A stretch of DNA of 64,000 bases, taken from positions 2,108,001 through 2,172,000 of the forward strand of contig NC_022438.1 of the NCBI RefSeq assembly GCF_000470775.1. The letters run 5' to 3'. The stretch comes from Leifsonia xyli subsp. cynodontis DSM 46306 (lineage in GTDB: Bacteria; Actinomycetota; Actinomycetes; Actinomycetales; Microbacteriaceae). Position 1 is the stretch's first letter; each line of letters opens with the position of its first letter. The translations under genes were made by a program, and so were the position numbers. Below are positions 22,807-30,857 of the stretch, piece by piece. A model generated the notes under the pieces. It was given only the letters and a program-made list of their open reading frames with translations, did no database searches and was not told where the DNA came from.

Positions 22807-23754
22807 ATGACCGCCGGAATCACAGGAGTCATCAGACCGAAGGCGAAGGTCCGCCTCGGCGACCGGGTCTTCTCCACGAGCACCATCGTCGCGGGATCGC
22901 TGATCCTCGCCATGCTCGCCGCCGTGGCCCTCTTCCTCCTCCTCCAGAGCGTCCCGGCGCTGTTCGCCGGGGCGGGCGAGCTGCCCAACAACGCGACCTC
23001 CTTCTGGTCGTGGGTGTGGCCGCTGGTGTTCGGCACGATCTGGGCCGCGCTCATCGCGCTCCTCATCGCGACGCCGCTCTCCCTCGGCATCGCGCTCTTC
23101 ATCTCGCACTACGCGCCGCGCCGTGTCGCGCAGACGCTCGGCTACATCATCGACCTGCTCGCCGCCGTTCCCTCGGTCGTCTTCGGTCTGTGGGGCATCG
23201 CGACGCTCGCCTCCTTCGTCCAGCCCTTCTACCTGTGGCTCGGCGCCAACCTGGGCTGGATACCCTTCTTCGCGCCGCCGGTCTCCGGCACCGGCCGGAC
23301 CATCCTGACGGCCGCGATCGTGCTCGCTGTCATGGTCCTCCCGATCATGACGGCGATCTGTCGCGAGATCTTCCTGCAGACGCCGCGCCTGCACGAAGAA
23401 GCCGCGCTCGCGCTCGGGGCGACCAAGTGGGAGATGGTCAAGATGGCCGTCCTCCCCTTCGCCCGCAGTGGGATCGTCTCCGCGATCATGCTGGGCCTCG
23501 GCCGCGCGCTCGGCGAAACGCTGGCGATCGCGATGGTGCTCTCGCCCGCGCTGGTCGTGAAGTTCGCCGTGCTGCAAGCGCAGAGCCCGAACACGATCGC
23601 CGCGAACATCGCGCTGCAATTCCCCGAGGCCACCGGCGGCGGCGTGAACGCGCTCATCGCCTCCGGTCTCGTGCTGTTCATCGTGACGCTCCTGATCAAC
23701 GTGCTCGCCCGGTACATCGTCAGCCGCCGCAAGGCCTTCTCGGGAGCGAACTGA
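22807..23754 (+). CDS. pstC: Phosphate ABC transporter permease PstC
   Basis: This 315-aa inner-membrane permease has six predicted transmembrane segments. It also has the EAA loop that contacts the ATPase (EEAALALGATKWEMVK, near residue 195). It starts MTAGITGVIRP after GAGAAAGCCACGA. Its stop overlaps the pstA start (TGATG), implying translational coupling. Intact. Confidence 0.95.
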   Translation: MTAGITGVIRPKAKVRLGDRVFSTSTIVAGSLILAMLAAVALFLLLQSVPALFAGAGELPNNATSFWSWVWPLVFGTIWAALIALLIATPLSLGIALFISHYAPRRVAQTLGYIIDLLAAVPSVVFGLWGIATLASFVQPFYLWLGANLGWIPFFAPPVSGTGRTILTAAIVLAVMVLPIMTAICREIFLQTPRLHEEAALALGATKWEMVKMAVLPFARSGIVSAIMLGLGRALGETLAIAMVLSPALVVKFAVLQAQSPNTIAANIALQFPEATGGGVNALIASGLVLFIVTLLINVLARYIVSRRKAFSGAN

Positions 23755-24848
23755 TGGCCACCGCCACCGCATCCGCCGCACCGCGGCCCCTCGCGAACGC
23801 CTACACCGCCGGAAAACTGCCTCCGTGGGCGCCCTGGACCATGCTGACCGTCTCCTGGGCCGTCTTCAGCGCGGTCTTCGCCATCCTGGCTGCCAGCGGC
23901 GCGACCAAGGACTTCAACATCGCGGGCGCCGTCTTCTTCGGGACCGTGCTGTTCGATGTCGCGATCTACACCACCTCGCTCCTGGTCGAGGGCTCGCGCA
24001 AAGCGAAGGACCGTCTGGTGACCTCGCTCGTCGCCACCGCGTTCATCATCGCGCTGCTGCCGCTGATCTCGCTGGGCTGGACAGTCATCGCCCAGGGCCT
24101 CGCACGCTTCGACCCCGCTTTCTTCTCGGAGTCGATGCGCAATGTCATCGGCGCGGGCGGTGGCGCGCTGCACGCCATCGTCGGCACGCTGCTGATCACC
24201 CTCATGGCGGCGCTCATCTCCGTGCCGATCGGACTGCTCACCTCGATCTACCTGGTGGAGTACGGGCGGGGGACGCTGGCGCGCGGCATCACCTTCTTCG
24301 TGGATGTCATGACCGGCATCCCCTCGATCGTCGCCGGCCTCTTCGCCTACGCGCTCTTCGCCCTGATCTTCGGCCCCGCCATCCGCAACGGCTTCATCGG
24401 ATCGGTCGCCCTGTCCGTGCTGATGATCCCGGTCGTCGTCCGGTCGAGCGAGGAGATCCTGCGGATCGTCCCGAACGAACTGCGCGAGGCCTCCCTCGCC
24501 CTCGGCGTCCCGAAATGGCTGACCGTCCTGAAGGTCGTGCTGCCCACCTCGCTCGCCGGTCTGGTGACCGGCGTCATGCTGGCCGTTGCCCGCGTCATCG
24601 GCGAGACCGCGCCGCTGCTGATCGTCGCCGGCTTCACCACCAGCACGAACTACGACCTGTTCAACGACCGGATGATGACACTGCCGGTGTTCGTGTACAC
24701 GCAGTACACGCAGGCAGCCGGTCTGAACGCCCAGGACTCGATCGACCGGGCCTGGGCCGGCGCGCTCGCCCTGATCCTCATCGTCATGCTCCTGAACCTC
24801 GCCGGCCGCGTCGTGGCCAAGGCCTTCGCCCCCAAGTACGGTCGCTGA
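23754..24848 (+). CDS. pstA: Phosphate ABC transporter permease PstA
   Basis: This 364-aa permease starts at ATG 23754 (MATATASAAP) and overlaps the pstC stop. An N-terminal extension with two hydrophobic segments (about residues 30-75) precedes the usual six-segment core with the EAA loop REASLALGVPKWLTVLKVV. It forms the membrane channel with PstC. A longer open frame upstream is only antisense or overlap. Confidence 0.95.
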   Translation: MATATASAAPRPLANAYTAGKLPPWAPWTMLTVSWAVFSAVFAILAASGATKDFNIAGAVFFGTVLFDVAIYTTSLLVEGSRKAKDRLVTSLVATAFIIALLPLISLGWTVIAQGLARFDPAFFSESMRNVIGAGGGALHAIVGTLLITLMAALISVPIGLLTSIYLVEYGRGTLARGITFFVDVMTGIPSIVAGLFAYALFALIFGPAIRNGFIGSVALSVLMIPVVVRSSEEILRIVPNELREASLALGVPKWLTVLKVVLPTSLAGLVTGVMLAVARVIGETAPLLIVAGFTTSTNYDLFNDRMMTLPVFVYTQYTQAAGLNAQDSIDRAWAGALALILIVMLLNLAGRVVAKAFAPKYGR

Positions 24849-24890
24849 CCGCCCCGCCCCCACGTTCCCGAACACCAGGCAAGGAATCAC

Positions 24891-25670
24891 GTGTCCAAGC
24901 GCATCGAAGTCAACGACCTCAACGTCTACTACGGCAAATTCCACGCTGTGGAAGATGTGTCGCTCACCATCGAGCCCCGGACCGTCACCGCGTTCATCGG
25001 CCCGTCGGGATGCGGCAAGTCGACATTCCTCCGCACGCTGAACCGCATGCACGAGGTCATCCCCGGCGCTTATGTCGAGGGCGAGGTCCTCATCGACGGC
25101 AACAACCTGTACGGCGCGGGCGTCGACCCGGTGCTCGTCCGCCGCCAAGTGGGCATGGTCTTCCAGCGCCCGAACCCGTTCCCGACCATGAGCATCCGCG
25201 ACAATGTGCTCGCCGGCGTCAAGCTCAACAACCACCGGATATCGAAGACGGACGCGGACGACCTGGTCGAGGGCTCGCTGCGGGGTGCCAACCTCTGGAA
25301 TGAGGTGAAGGACCGGCTGAACCTCCCGGGTTCGGGCCTGTCCGGCGGCCAGCAGCAGCGACTGTGCATCGCGCGCGCCATCGCGGTCTCCCCCGATGTT
25401 CTGCTGATGGACGAACCCTGCTCCGCCCTCGACCCGATCTCGACCCTCGCCATCGAGGACCTCATCGAGGAGCTCAAGAACGACTACACGATCGTCATCG
25501 TCACCCACAACATGCAGCAGGCCTCGCGCGTCTCCGACCGCACGGCATTCTTCACCATCGCGGGGACGGGCAAGCCGGGCAAGCTCATCGAGTACAACGA
25601 CACGAACATCATCTTCTCGAACCCGAGTGTGCAGGCGACCGAGGATTACGTTTCCGGACGCTTCGGCTGA
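24891..25670 (+). CDS. pstB: Phosphate ABC transporter ATP-binding protein PstB
   Basis: This 259-aa ATPase has Walker A GPSGCGKS (about residue 38), Q-loop, signature LSGGQQQRL, Walker [14 protein letters not shown] and the switch His in VTHNMQQ. It powers phosphate import through PstCA. GTG start, 42 bases after pstA. Intact. Last gene of the operon, followed by a hairpin before the convergent rskA. Confidence 0.97.
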   Translation: MSKRIEVNDLNVYYGKFHAVEDVSLTIEPRTVTAFIGPSGCGKSTFLRTLNRMHEVIPGAYVEGEVLIDGNNLYGAGVDPVLVRRQVGMVFQRPNPFPTMSIRDNVLAGVKLNNHRISKTDADDLVEGSLRGANLWNEVKDRLNLPGSGLSGGQQQRLCIARAIAVSPDVLLMDEPCSALDPISTLAIEDLIEELKNDYTIVIVTHNMQQASRVSDRTAFFTIAGTGKPGKLIEYNDTNIIFSNPSVQATEDYVSGRFG

Positions 25671-25690
25671 TCGGCGCCGACAGGAGGGAA

Positions 25691-25710
25691 GCCCCGCGAG
25701 CCGCGGGGGC
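25691..25710. terminator. Hairpin between pstB and rskA
   Basis: GCCCCGCG-AGC-CGCGGGGGC is a compact inverted repeat (one bulged G) between two convergent genes. No T-run follows. It may end both transcripts. Confidence 0.4.
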
Positions 25711-25718
25711 CTGCTGGT

Positions 25719-26419
25719 TCAGGAAGCGATGTCCACGATCGGCGTCGTCGTCGGCTGGTTCGAACCGCCCTGAGGCTCCACGGTGACGCCGACGGCGTCG
25801 CCCGCCGCCATCTCGCCCGTCAGAACGCGCCAGGCGGTGCTCTCGCCGTCGACATCCGTCATGGTGCCGGCCGGGATGGCCGTAGTTCATACACCTTGTC
25901 GTCGGCCAGCTTCGGCAGCCCCTTCGTCACGAGTGCGGACTGTCGCAGCTGCACCGACCAGACGAGCGTCGCGGTGCCGCCGCCCACGACCTCAGAACTC
26001 TGGAACCGCACATCCGGCGCCGCGTTGATCTCGACGAGCGCCGACGCCTGCTGCTGATCCGGAGCGGCGCCCGCCAGAACGCTGCCGAAGAAAGACCCGC
26101 CGATGAAGAGCAGGACGGCGGCGGCAGCGGCGGACAGGACAGCGCCCGGACGCTGGAACCAGCGCAGGCGGGCCCGTTCCGCGGCCGGACGCGAAGGAGA
26201 GACGGGCTCCGGGGAAGCCCCGGCCACGACCGGCGGCAGCTGGGGGAGGCCGTCCAGCCGCGCGAAGATCGCCGCCTTCACCTCCGGCCGCGGTTCGACG
26301 GGTGCGGCGATCATCCCGAGCTGGGCAGCCACGGCCTCGAAGTCGTGCGCCTCGCGCGCGTCGCGGGCGCCCAGCTCCGCCCCGAGGCGGGGGCGTCCGC
26401 CCCGCTCGTCGTCGGTCAT
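25719..26419 (-). pseudogene. rskA: Anti-sigma-K factor RskA, frameshifted near the C-terminus
   Basis: From ATG 26419 the frame encodes a zinc-free N-terminal anti-sigma region, a transmembrane segment (about residues 92-112) and much of the periplasmic domain up to DDKVYEL, then stops at 25859. The family's C-terminal part (GTMTDVDGESTAWRVL; then VTVEPQGGSNQPTTTPIVD) is intact in another frame down to a stop at 25719. At least one frameshift, and probably a short deletion, lie near 25880-25895. RskA holds SigK inactive at the membrane. Its ATG overlaps the sigK stop. Confidence 0.75.
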
Positions 26420-27005
26420 GGTGTCACCCCCAGCTCATCTCGCAGCCGTATCATCGCATCGCGCAGCCGAGTTTTCGCTGTGCCCAGGGGATTCCGAGGC
26501 GTTCTGCGACCTCGCTCTGCGTCAGGCCCGCGAAGTAGGCGAGCATCACAGCTTCACGCTGTGCCTCACTCAGCACGCTCATCGCCGCCTCCGCCCGTTC
26601 GTGTTCCACGCGCACCTCGACGGCCTCGGCGACCTGATCGTAGGCTGTCGGGAGATCACGAATGCCGACGGCGGTGTCCCGGTCGCGCGCCGCCTGCGAC
26701 GCGCGAATCCGGTCCACCGCGCGACGGTGGGCCATCGTGAGCAGCCAGGTGAGCGCTCGTCCTCTATTCGGATCGAAGCGCGCAGCGGATTGCCACACCT
26801 CGAGGGAAACCTCTTGGGCGACCTCTTCGGCCTGAGCGGCGTTGACGAGCAGGCGCCGGATGAGACCGAACACCCGCGGCGCGGTGCCGTCGTACAACGC
26901 CGAGAACGCCTGCCGGTCGCCGAGAGCCGTTGCGGCGAGAAGCTCATCGAGTTCACCCGCTGGGGCGTCGTCCACATCGTCTCCGCTCGTCCAGTCAGAC
27001 GTCAT
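26416..27005 (-). pseudogene. sigK: ECF sigma factor SigK, frameshifted in region 4
   Basis: From ATG 27005 (MTSDWTSGDD) the frame encodes sigma regions 2 and most of 4 (GLIRRLLVNAAQAEEVAQEV; YFAGLTQSEVAERLGIP) but then reads WAQRKLGCAMR and stops at 26451. Adding one base to the GGGG run at 26486-26489 restores LGTAKTRLRDAMIRLRDELG and a stop at 26416 that overlaps the rskA start, as in intact sigK-rskA pairs. A one-base loss in a homopolymer could be real or a sequencing error. The parallel damage in rskA favours a real loss. Confidence 0.75.
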
Positions 27006-27155
27006 CGAGTCTAGACACAAAGAGCCGGACCGCAGAACGCCTCTCGGCGCGAGGCCGCTCGGAGCGGCGAATTGTGGAGCCCGGGGTTACTACGGTCCGG
27101 CCTCGTCAGTGTACAGGAGCGCTCGACGGCGCAGAGTGCGCGCGGAGAACAGCGC

Positions 27156-27785
27156 TCAGTCGAGCGAATCGGAGCGCCACAGCCGGGCGCAGACCGTCAG
27201 CTCCTCGGCGGTGCTGGTGAACCGGAGCGCCCGGGTCGTCAGCTCACTCGCCCGGGCGGGGTCCACAGCGTCGCGGTCGTCCGCGATGTCCAGGCATCCC
27301 GCCGCCGTCACGCGGCAGAACGCCGCCGACCGGTCCAGGGCCACCGCGAAGTCGCCCTCGAACACCCCGCGCAGAATGCGGTCGGCCAGTTCGGTCACCT
27401 CCGCTGGTCCGGCCGGGATGGGCGCCCCCGCGACAACCGAATCGATCGACCCGAGCACCTCCGTCCCGCGCTGGTACAGCACCGCGGTGCCCTGCGCATC
27501 CTGACGGATCAGCAACCGCAGCAGGGAGATGCGCCACAGCGCCCCGGGCAGGCTCTTCGGATTCGACCGCGACCACAGCTCGGCGATCGCCTCGATCCCG
27601 TGCTCGTCCGTGAACGCGACCAGCCGGCCGACCACGGCCGGATCGGGATCGGCGCGCACGCGCGCGAGCAGCGCCTGCGCTGTCTCGTGGGCGACACGAT
27701 TGATACGGGCCGGGTCGTCCCCGCCCAGGAACGCGTCGAACGTCCCTCCCGGGAACAGGGCCGGCTTGTGATGTCGGTCGGGCAT
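27156..27785 (-). CDS. Conserved actinobacterial protein of unknown function
   Basis: This 209-aa soluble protein begins MPDRHHKPALFPGG and ends CARLWRSDSLD. It is conserved in Microbacteriaceae beside a tRNA-Lys gene, and has sometimes been mislabelled as an RNA polymerase beta subunit. It is mostly helical, with a conserved middle (ELADRILRGVFEGDFAVALD). No catalytic motif is seen. It looks intact. Confidence 0.75.
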   Translation of the reverse strand: MPDRHHKPALFPGGTFDAFLGGDDPARINRVAHETAQALLARVRADPDPAVVGRLVAFTDEHGIEAIAELWSRSNPKSLPGALWRISLLRLLIRQDAQGTAVLYQRGTEVLGSIDSVVAGAPIPAGPAEVTELADRILRGVFEGDFAVALDRSAAFCRVTAAGCLDIADDRDAVDPARASELTTRALRFTSTAEELTVCARLWRSDSLD

Positions 27786-27842
27786 CTATCTATTGTCCCC
27801 CCGTCCAGGAGCGGGGGGAATCCACGATAGGTTAACAGGCAA

Positions 27843-27883
27843 GGGCCTCTAGCTCAGTCGGTAGAGCATCGGACTTTTAATCC
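27843..27883 (+). pseudogene. 5' half of host tRNA-Lys(TTT): prophage left attachment site (attL)
   Basis: The sequence GGGCCTCTAGCTCAGTCGG, D-arm, and anticodon loop CTTTTAA reads as a normal tRNA-Lys up to TCC at 27883. After that the anticodon stem no longer pairs and no T-arm or 3' acceptor strand follows. The gene is cut in its anticodon stem by the phage genome. The matching attR, with the 3' half, must lie right of the window because the right-hand integrase is still incomplete at 64000. Confidence 0.8.
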
Positions 27884-28182
27884 AAGGGCCGAACCTTCGC
27901 TCCTCCCAGAGCAAGCTCACCGCCATCCAGCGTCGTCGGACGCATCAGTGCGGCGTAGAGAGCCGACGAGTCCATCTTCAGCAGTCGAGCAAACATCTCG
28001 ACGTCGGAAACACTCAGCTCGGCGGCACCGCTCAATCGTCGATTGACGTACATCGGCGTTAGCCCAAGCGTCATCGCCGCTTTCCGGCCGCTCCATCTCT
28101 CCTCGGCGAGGATGCCGCGGAGGTTCTTCGCGGCACGCAGGGCAGTTGCGTTGGTCTCTTCGGGTTTCTCTGCCTTCAACAT
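27877..28182 (-). CDS. Phage repressor-like HTH protein whose gene ends in the att site
   Basis: This 101-aa protein from ATG 28182 (MLKAEKPEE; a TTG 12 codons upstream is an alternative) has an XRE/Cro-type helix-turn-helix (about residues 20-65; GRKAAMTLGLTPMYVNRRLSG). It is divergent from a small HTH gene, as in immunity regions. Its last codons (AKVRPLD) cross the phage/host junction, and its TAA stop (27877-27879) lies in the tRNA anticodon loop. In the circular phage genome, transcription from this gene would run through attP into int. It probably maintains lysogeny; it lacks a LexA-type protease domain. Confidence 0.75.
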   Translation of the reverse strand: MLKAEKPEETNATALRAAKNLRGILAEERWSGRKAAMTLGLTPMYVNRRLSGAAELSVSDVEMFARLLKMDSSALYAALMRPTTLDGGELALGGAKVRPLD

Positions 28183-28314
28183 GAAACCGATTGTATCTAT
28201 TTGCGTGGATAAGTGCAACGCAAAGCGTTACTAAGGCCGGATGACGTATCGGGTTGGCGCGACACACAGTGGACTGCGCTTGCAGTTTCGCGTCTTGCGT
28301 TACATAATGTCCGA
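28183..28314. promoter_or_regulatory. Divergent immunity promoter/operator region
   Basis: The region lies between the repressor and the Cro-like gene. AACGC-AAA-GCGTT (28217-28229) is a palindrome. The half-site GCGTTAC occurs at its right edge (28225-28231) and again at 28297-28303, just before the Cro-like start; CATAAT at 28303-28308 could be the -10 of the rightward promoter. These are good candidates for repressor/Cro operators. Confidence 0.5.
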
Positions 28315-28536
28315 ATGACAACCAATCGCACCATAGACGTGGCAGCGAAGGTTCGCGGCATCGCAGCCGAGAAGCGCGTGAAACAGGGCGATCTTGCCGT
28401 CGCCCTGAATGTCTCCCGCATGGCAATTGTGCGCCGATTCAACGGGTCGGTTCCCTTCACCGATCGCGAACTTATCGCCCTCTCGGAGAGGCTCGACGTC
28501 CCTGTCGGTGCGTTCTTCGGCGAGGTCGCCGCCTGA
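28315..28536 (+). CDS. Cro-like HTH protein
   Basis: This 73-aa protein (MTTNRTIDVAAKV) is almost entirely an XRE-type helix-turn-helix (KQGDLAVALNVSRMAIVRRF). Its position, divergent from the repressor and first in the rightward early transcript, points to a Cro-like switch protein. The start is ATG 28315, closely following a -10-like element, so the transcript may be nearly leaderless. Confidence 0.75.
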   Translation: MTTNRTIDVAAKVRGIAAEKRVKQGDLAVALNVSRMAIVRRFNGSVPFTDRELIALSERLDVPVGAFFGEVAA

Positions 28537-28560
28537 CGTCTATCTCAAGTCCGCATAGCA

Positions 28561-28590
28561 GAGACGCCCCGGTGGCACCCGGGGCGTCTC
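28561..28590 (+). terminator. 12-bp hairpin before the antirepressor gene
   Basis: GAGACGCCCCGG and CCGGGGCGTCTC form a perfect 12-bp stem with a 6-nt loop, ending 9 bases before the RBS AGGAAGG of the antirepressor. It lacks a T-run. It could be a factor-dependent terminator or attenuator that controls entry into the antirepressor gene. Confidence 0.5.
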
Positions 28591-28604
28591 AGGAAGGAAT
28601 CGCA

Positions 28605-29387
28605 ATGAGTTCCACGGAGATTATACCGTTCACCTTCGAGGAGGTGAACGTCCGTACCGTCCTCGTCGACGGTGAGCCCTGGTTCATCCTCCGGGATGTG
28701 TTGAGTGTCCTCGGCCTGTCGAACCCGACCGAGGCTGTCCACTCGCTCGATGAAGACGAGTTCAGTACTACTGAACTCAGCCTCGACGGACAATGCCGCA
28801 GCTACTACATCGTCAACGAGCCGGGTTTGTACTCACTGATTCTTCGAAGCCGGAAGACCGAAGCTCGCGCGTTCAAACGCTGGGTGACGCATGAGGTGCT
28901 CCCGCAGATCCGTCGGACGGGTTCATACGGGACTCCGGCCGATGATCTCGCTTTGCCGGGTAACTATGTGGAGGCGTTGGAGGCTCTGCTGGTGAGGGAG
29001 AAGGCCAACCTTGAGTTGGAGCGTGAGAACGCGGGTTTGGTTCCGCGGGCGACCGCGTGGGATGCGATCGTCTCGGCGGTGGGTGACTACAGCAGCGTGG
29101 GGGATGCGGCGAAGATCCTGTCCCGGGCGGGGGTTCCCACCGGCCCGCAACGCTTGTTCGCCCAGTTGGAAGACATCCGGTGAGTGTATCGCGGTGGGGA
29201 CGGGAAGTGGCGCGCCTACGCGGAACGTGTGGAGAAAGGCTACCTGGCGGAGAAGGCCCAGTTCCACCACCACCCCGCAACCGGGGAACTGGTGTTGGAC
29301 GCCCCGCAGGTGCGGGTCACCGTGAAAGGCGTGAACAAACTGCGGCAACGTCTCCATGTTGGGGCGCTCACGGCGGTGACCGCATGA
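28605..29387 (+). pseudogene. Phage antirepressor (BRO-N plus KilA-C type) with an in-frame TGA
   Basis: Residues 1-110 form a BRO-N domain (DGEPWFILRDVLSVLGL; GLYSLILRSRKTEARAFKRW). The C-terminal KilA-C-type domain begins near residue 135. At 29181-29183 the codon TGA stands in QLEDIR-stop-VYRGGDG, where relatives have Trp (a WVYR motif). The same frame then continues to 29387 (KGVNKLRQRLHVG). One G-to-A change explains it. The N-terminal 192 residues may still be made, or GTG 29184 may restart a short C-terminal piece. Induction behaviour may be altered. Confidence 0.8.
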
Positions 29388-29436
29388 ACGGGCACAGACT
29401 CCCGCCGGGTGTCAATGATGACACCCGTGTGGGGGA

Positions 29437-29483
29437 ACCAGCAGGCCGGGGTGAGTCCCCTCGTCCCCGGCCTGCTGGTCTTC
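29437..29483 (+). repeat. 15-bp hairpin containing copy 1 of a 24-bp direct repeat
   Basis: Arms 29437-29451 and 29465-29479 pair perfectly over 15 bp (13-nt loop), a likely terminator after the antirepressor. The right arm lies within a 24-bp sequence (29460-29483) that is repeated exactly at 29996-30019. Confidence 0.65.
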
Positions 29484-29553
29484 GACTGCCGGAGGACGGC
29501 GTTGATCGGAGAGCCTCGTGAGTTATGTGGCTGACGTGTACGGCGACAACAGG

Positions 29554-29907
29554 TTACTCAAGAGCGGAGTCGCCCTCGTCAATCCAGCGCTTGAGGAGAC
29601 TCACCGTGTCCTCATCGGGGTGGATGACGAGACGATCCGCGCCTTCGACCAGAAGCAGCATCTTCCACTCCTCAAAAAGCGCATTGTTTGCGTCAACGTG
29701 GTCGAGGGTGTCGAACTCGACGGAGATCGACATGCTGGGATCGATCCAGATCGCGTCGTGGCCAACAACGTTGTCGTCAGAACCGCGGCGCTCGAGCCAG
29801 AACCCCTGCCCCATCTTCTGCTGGGTGACGATGATCTGCTGAATGGTGGCGATGATCTCGTCGCTGTAGGTGATGTCGGGGACGCCGGGGTAACGGATGA
29901 CACCCAT
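29554..29907 (-). CDS. Reverse-strand phage protein of unknown function (moron-like)
   Basis: This 117-aa acidic protein (MGVIRYPGVPDITYSDEII) is encoded against the direction of its neighbours. It has a strong RBS (GAGAGGAAC) 6 bases before ATG 29907, and its codons show the GC-rich third positions expected of a real gene. The overlapping plus-strand frame looks like its antisense shadow. It is bracketed by 24-bp direct repeats (29460-29483, 29996-30019), suggesting it arrived as a cassette. No family is recognised. Confidence 0.65.
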   Translation of the reverse strand: MGVIRYPGVPDITYSDEIIATIQQIIVTQQKMGQGFWLERRGSDDNVVGHDAIWIDPSMSISVEFDTLDHVDANNALFEEWKMLLLVEGADRLVIHPDEDTVSLLKRWIDEGDSALE

Positions 29908-29995
29908 GAAAGTTCCTCTCGTGTTCGCGCGTCGGAGGTTGCGACTCCTGACGCATCTGGTCGAACTCTAGGGGACACGACAGGTCGGGGTCTCT

Positions 29996-30019
29996 CTCGT
30001 CCCCGGCCTGCTGGTCTTC
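29996..30019 (+). repeat. Copy 2 of the 24-bp direct repeat
   Basis: This is identical to 29460-29483. The similarity extends weakly upstream (CAGGTCGGGGT here, CAGGCCGGGGT in copy 1). Together the copies flank the reverse-strand gene at 29554-29907. Confidence 0.75.
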
Positions 30020-30080
30020 CGATGCCGATCAATGGTGACGGCATCGCCCGCGCCCGGAAAGCGGCGGACGGAGACCAACT

Positions 30081-30287
30081 GTGATCGATCTGCGAGCCCC
30101 TGTAACGGTGCCGGAGTGTGACCCGGTGGTGATGGTGGCCTCGTGTCGGTGGTGCGGTTTCGATGGGGAGGTCACCGCGACCGTTCTGGGCGTGGAGCGG
30201 GGGTGGTCGGCTTGCACGGTCACCTATGGGTTCACCTGCCCGAACGGGTGTGTCAACGAGATCCGCGACGACGGGGGTGGACGGTGA
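30081..30287 (+). CDS. Small putative zinc-binding phage protein
   Basis: This 68-aa protein from GTG 30081 (MIDLRAPVTVPEC) has two Cys pairs, CRWC and CPNGC, about 30 residues apart, a zinc-ribbon layout. It is the first gene of a tightly overlapped early operon; its stop overlaps the next start (GTGA). Function unknown. Confidence 0.65.
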   Translation: MIDLRAPVTVPECDPVVMVASCRWCGFDGEVTATVLGVERGWSACTVTYGFTCPNGCVNEIRDDGGGR

Positions 30288-30475
30288 ACCGGTGGACCGT
30301 GTTCGTGACCGGTGTTTTCCTCACCGCCGTGGTCCTGGCTTTCACTGCCGCGGTGGCGGGCCTGACCCTGCTGCGCCTGCTGGGCACCGTGATCGCGATC
30401 GGCGTGTTCACTGCCGCGTGCTGGGCGTATGAGGCCCACACGGGAACACGAGAGAGGAGGGAAACCGATGAGTAG
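30284..30475 (+). CDS. Small phage membrane protein
   Basis: This 63-aa product from GTG 30284 (MNRWTVFVTGVF) has two hydrophobic segments spanning about residues 5-50 and a charged C-terminus. It is coupled by overlap to both neighbours. No family recognised; early-region position. Confidence 0.6.
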   Translation: MNRWTVFVTGVFLTAVVLAFTAAVAGLTLLRLLGTVIAIGVFTAACWAYEAHTGTRERRETDE

Positions 30476-30857
30476 CCCAGATGACTATGACGGCAGATAC
30501 AGCTTTTTCACGGGCGGGGACGCGGTACAGCGCTGGTTCTCTGATGTGGCTGTTGATCTGCGTTCCTTAGCGGATGTGATCGAGAGGATCAGCGGGTATG
30601 ACGATGACGCCACCCGCACCCGCCGTTACGCCGATATCAGCGTTGATCTCGCGGCAGACACCTGTGGCACCCTCCCGCTCCTTGTCGATCACCTGTACCG
30701 ACTCCGCGATGCCCTCTACCGGGACGCGCCGTTGAAGGAGTCCGAGGTCACCGCGGCCGGCGGGGTCTTCGACCTCGCCTTCGGCGGGCGGAATGAGCGT
30801 GTTCGCGCTGGACGCATAACACCCACACCCGTGAACTCAGAGAAGGAAAACCCATGA
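30468..30857 (+). CDS. Early phage protein of unknown function
   Basis: This 129-aa protein starts at ATG 30468, chosen for the RBS AGAGAGGAGG 7 bases upstream (MSSPDDYDGRYSFF). It is mostly helical and acidic (VQRWFSDVAVDLRSLADVIE). Overlaps the next gene by 4 bases. Not recognised. Confidence 0.65.
   Translation: MSSPDDYDGRYSFFTGGDAVQRWFSDVAVDLRSLADVIERISGYDDDATRTRRYADISVDLAADTCGTLPLLVDHLYRLRDALYRDAPLKESEVTAAGGVFDLAFGGRNERVRAGRITPTPVNSEKENP

Noticed and set aside
30001..30080. A tRNA or riboswitch in the gap before 30081
   Set aside because: Only the second copy of the hairpin repeat is present; no cloverleaf or known aptamer pattern.
29518..30084. Plus-strand 188-aa frame
   Set aside because: It is the antisense of the better-supported minus gene at 29554-29907, and its composition (Asp/Val/Leu runs) is typical of a shadow frame.
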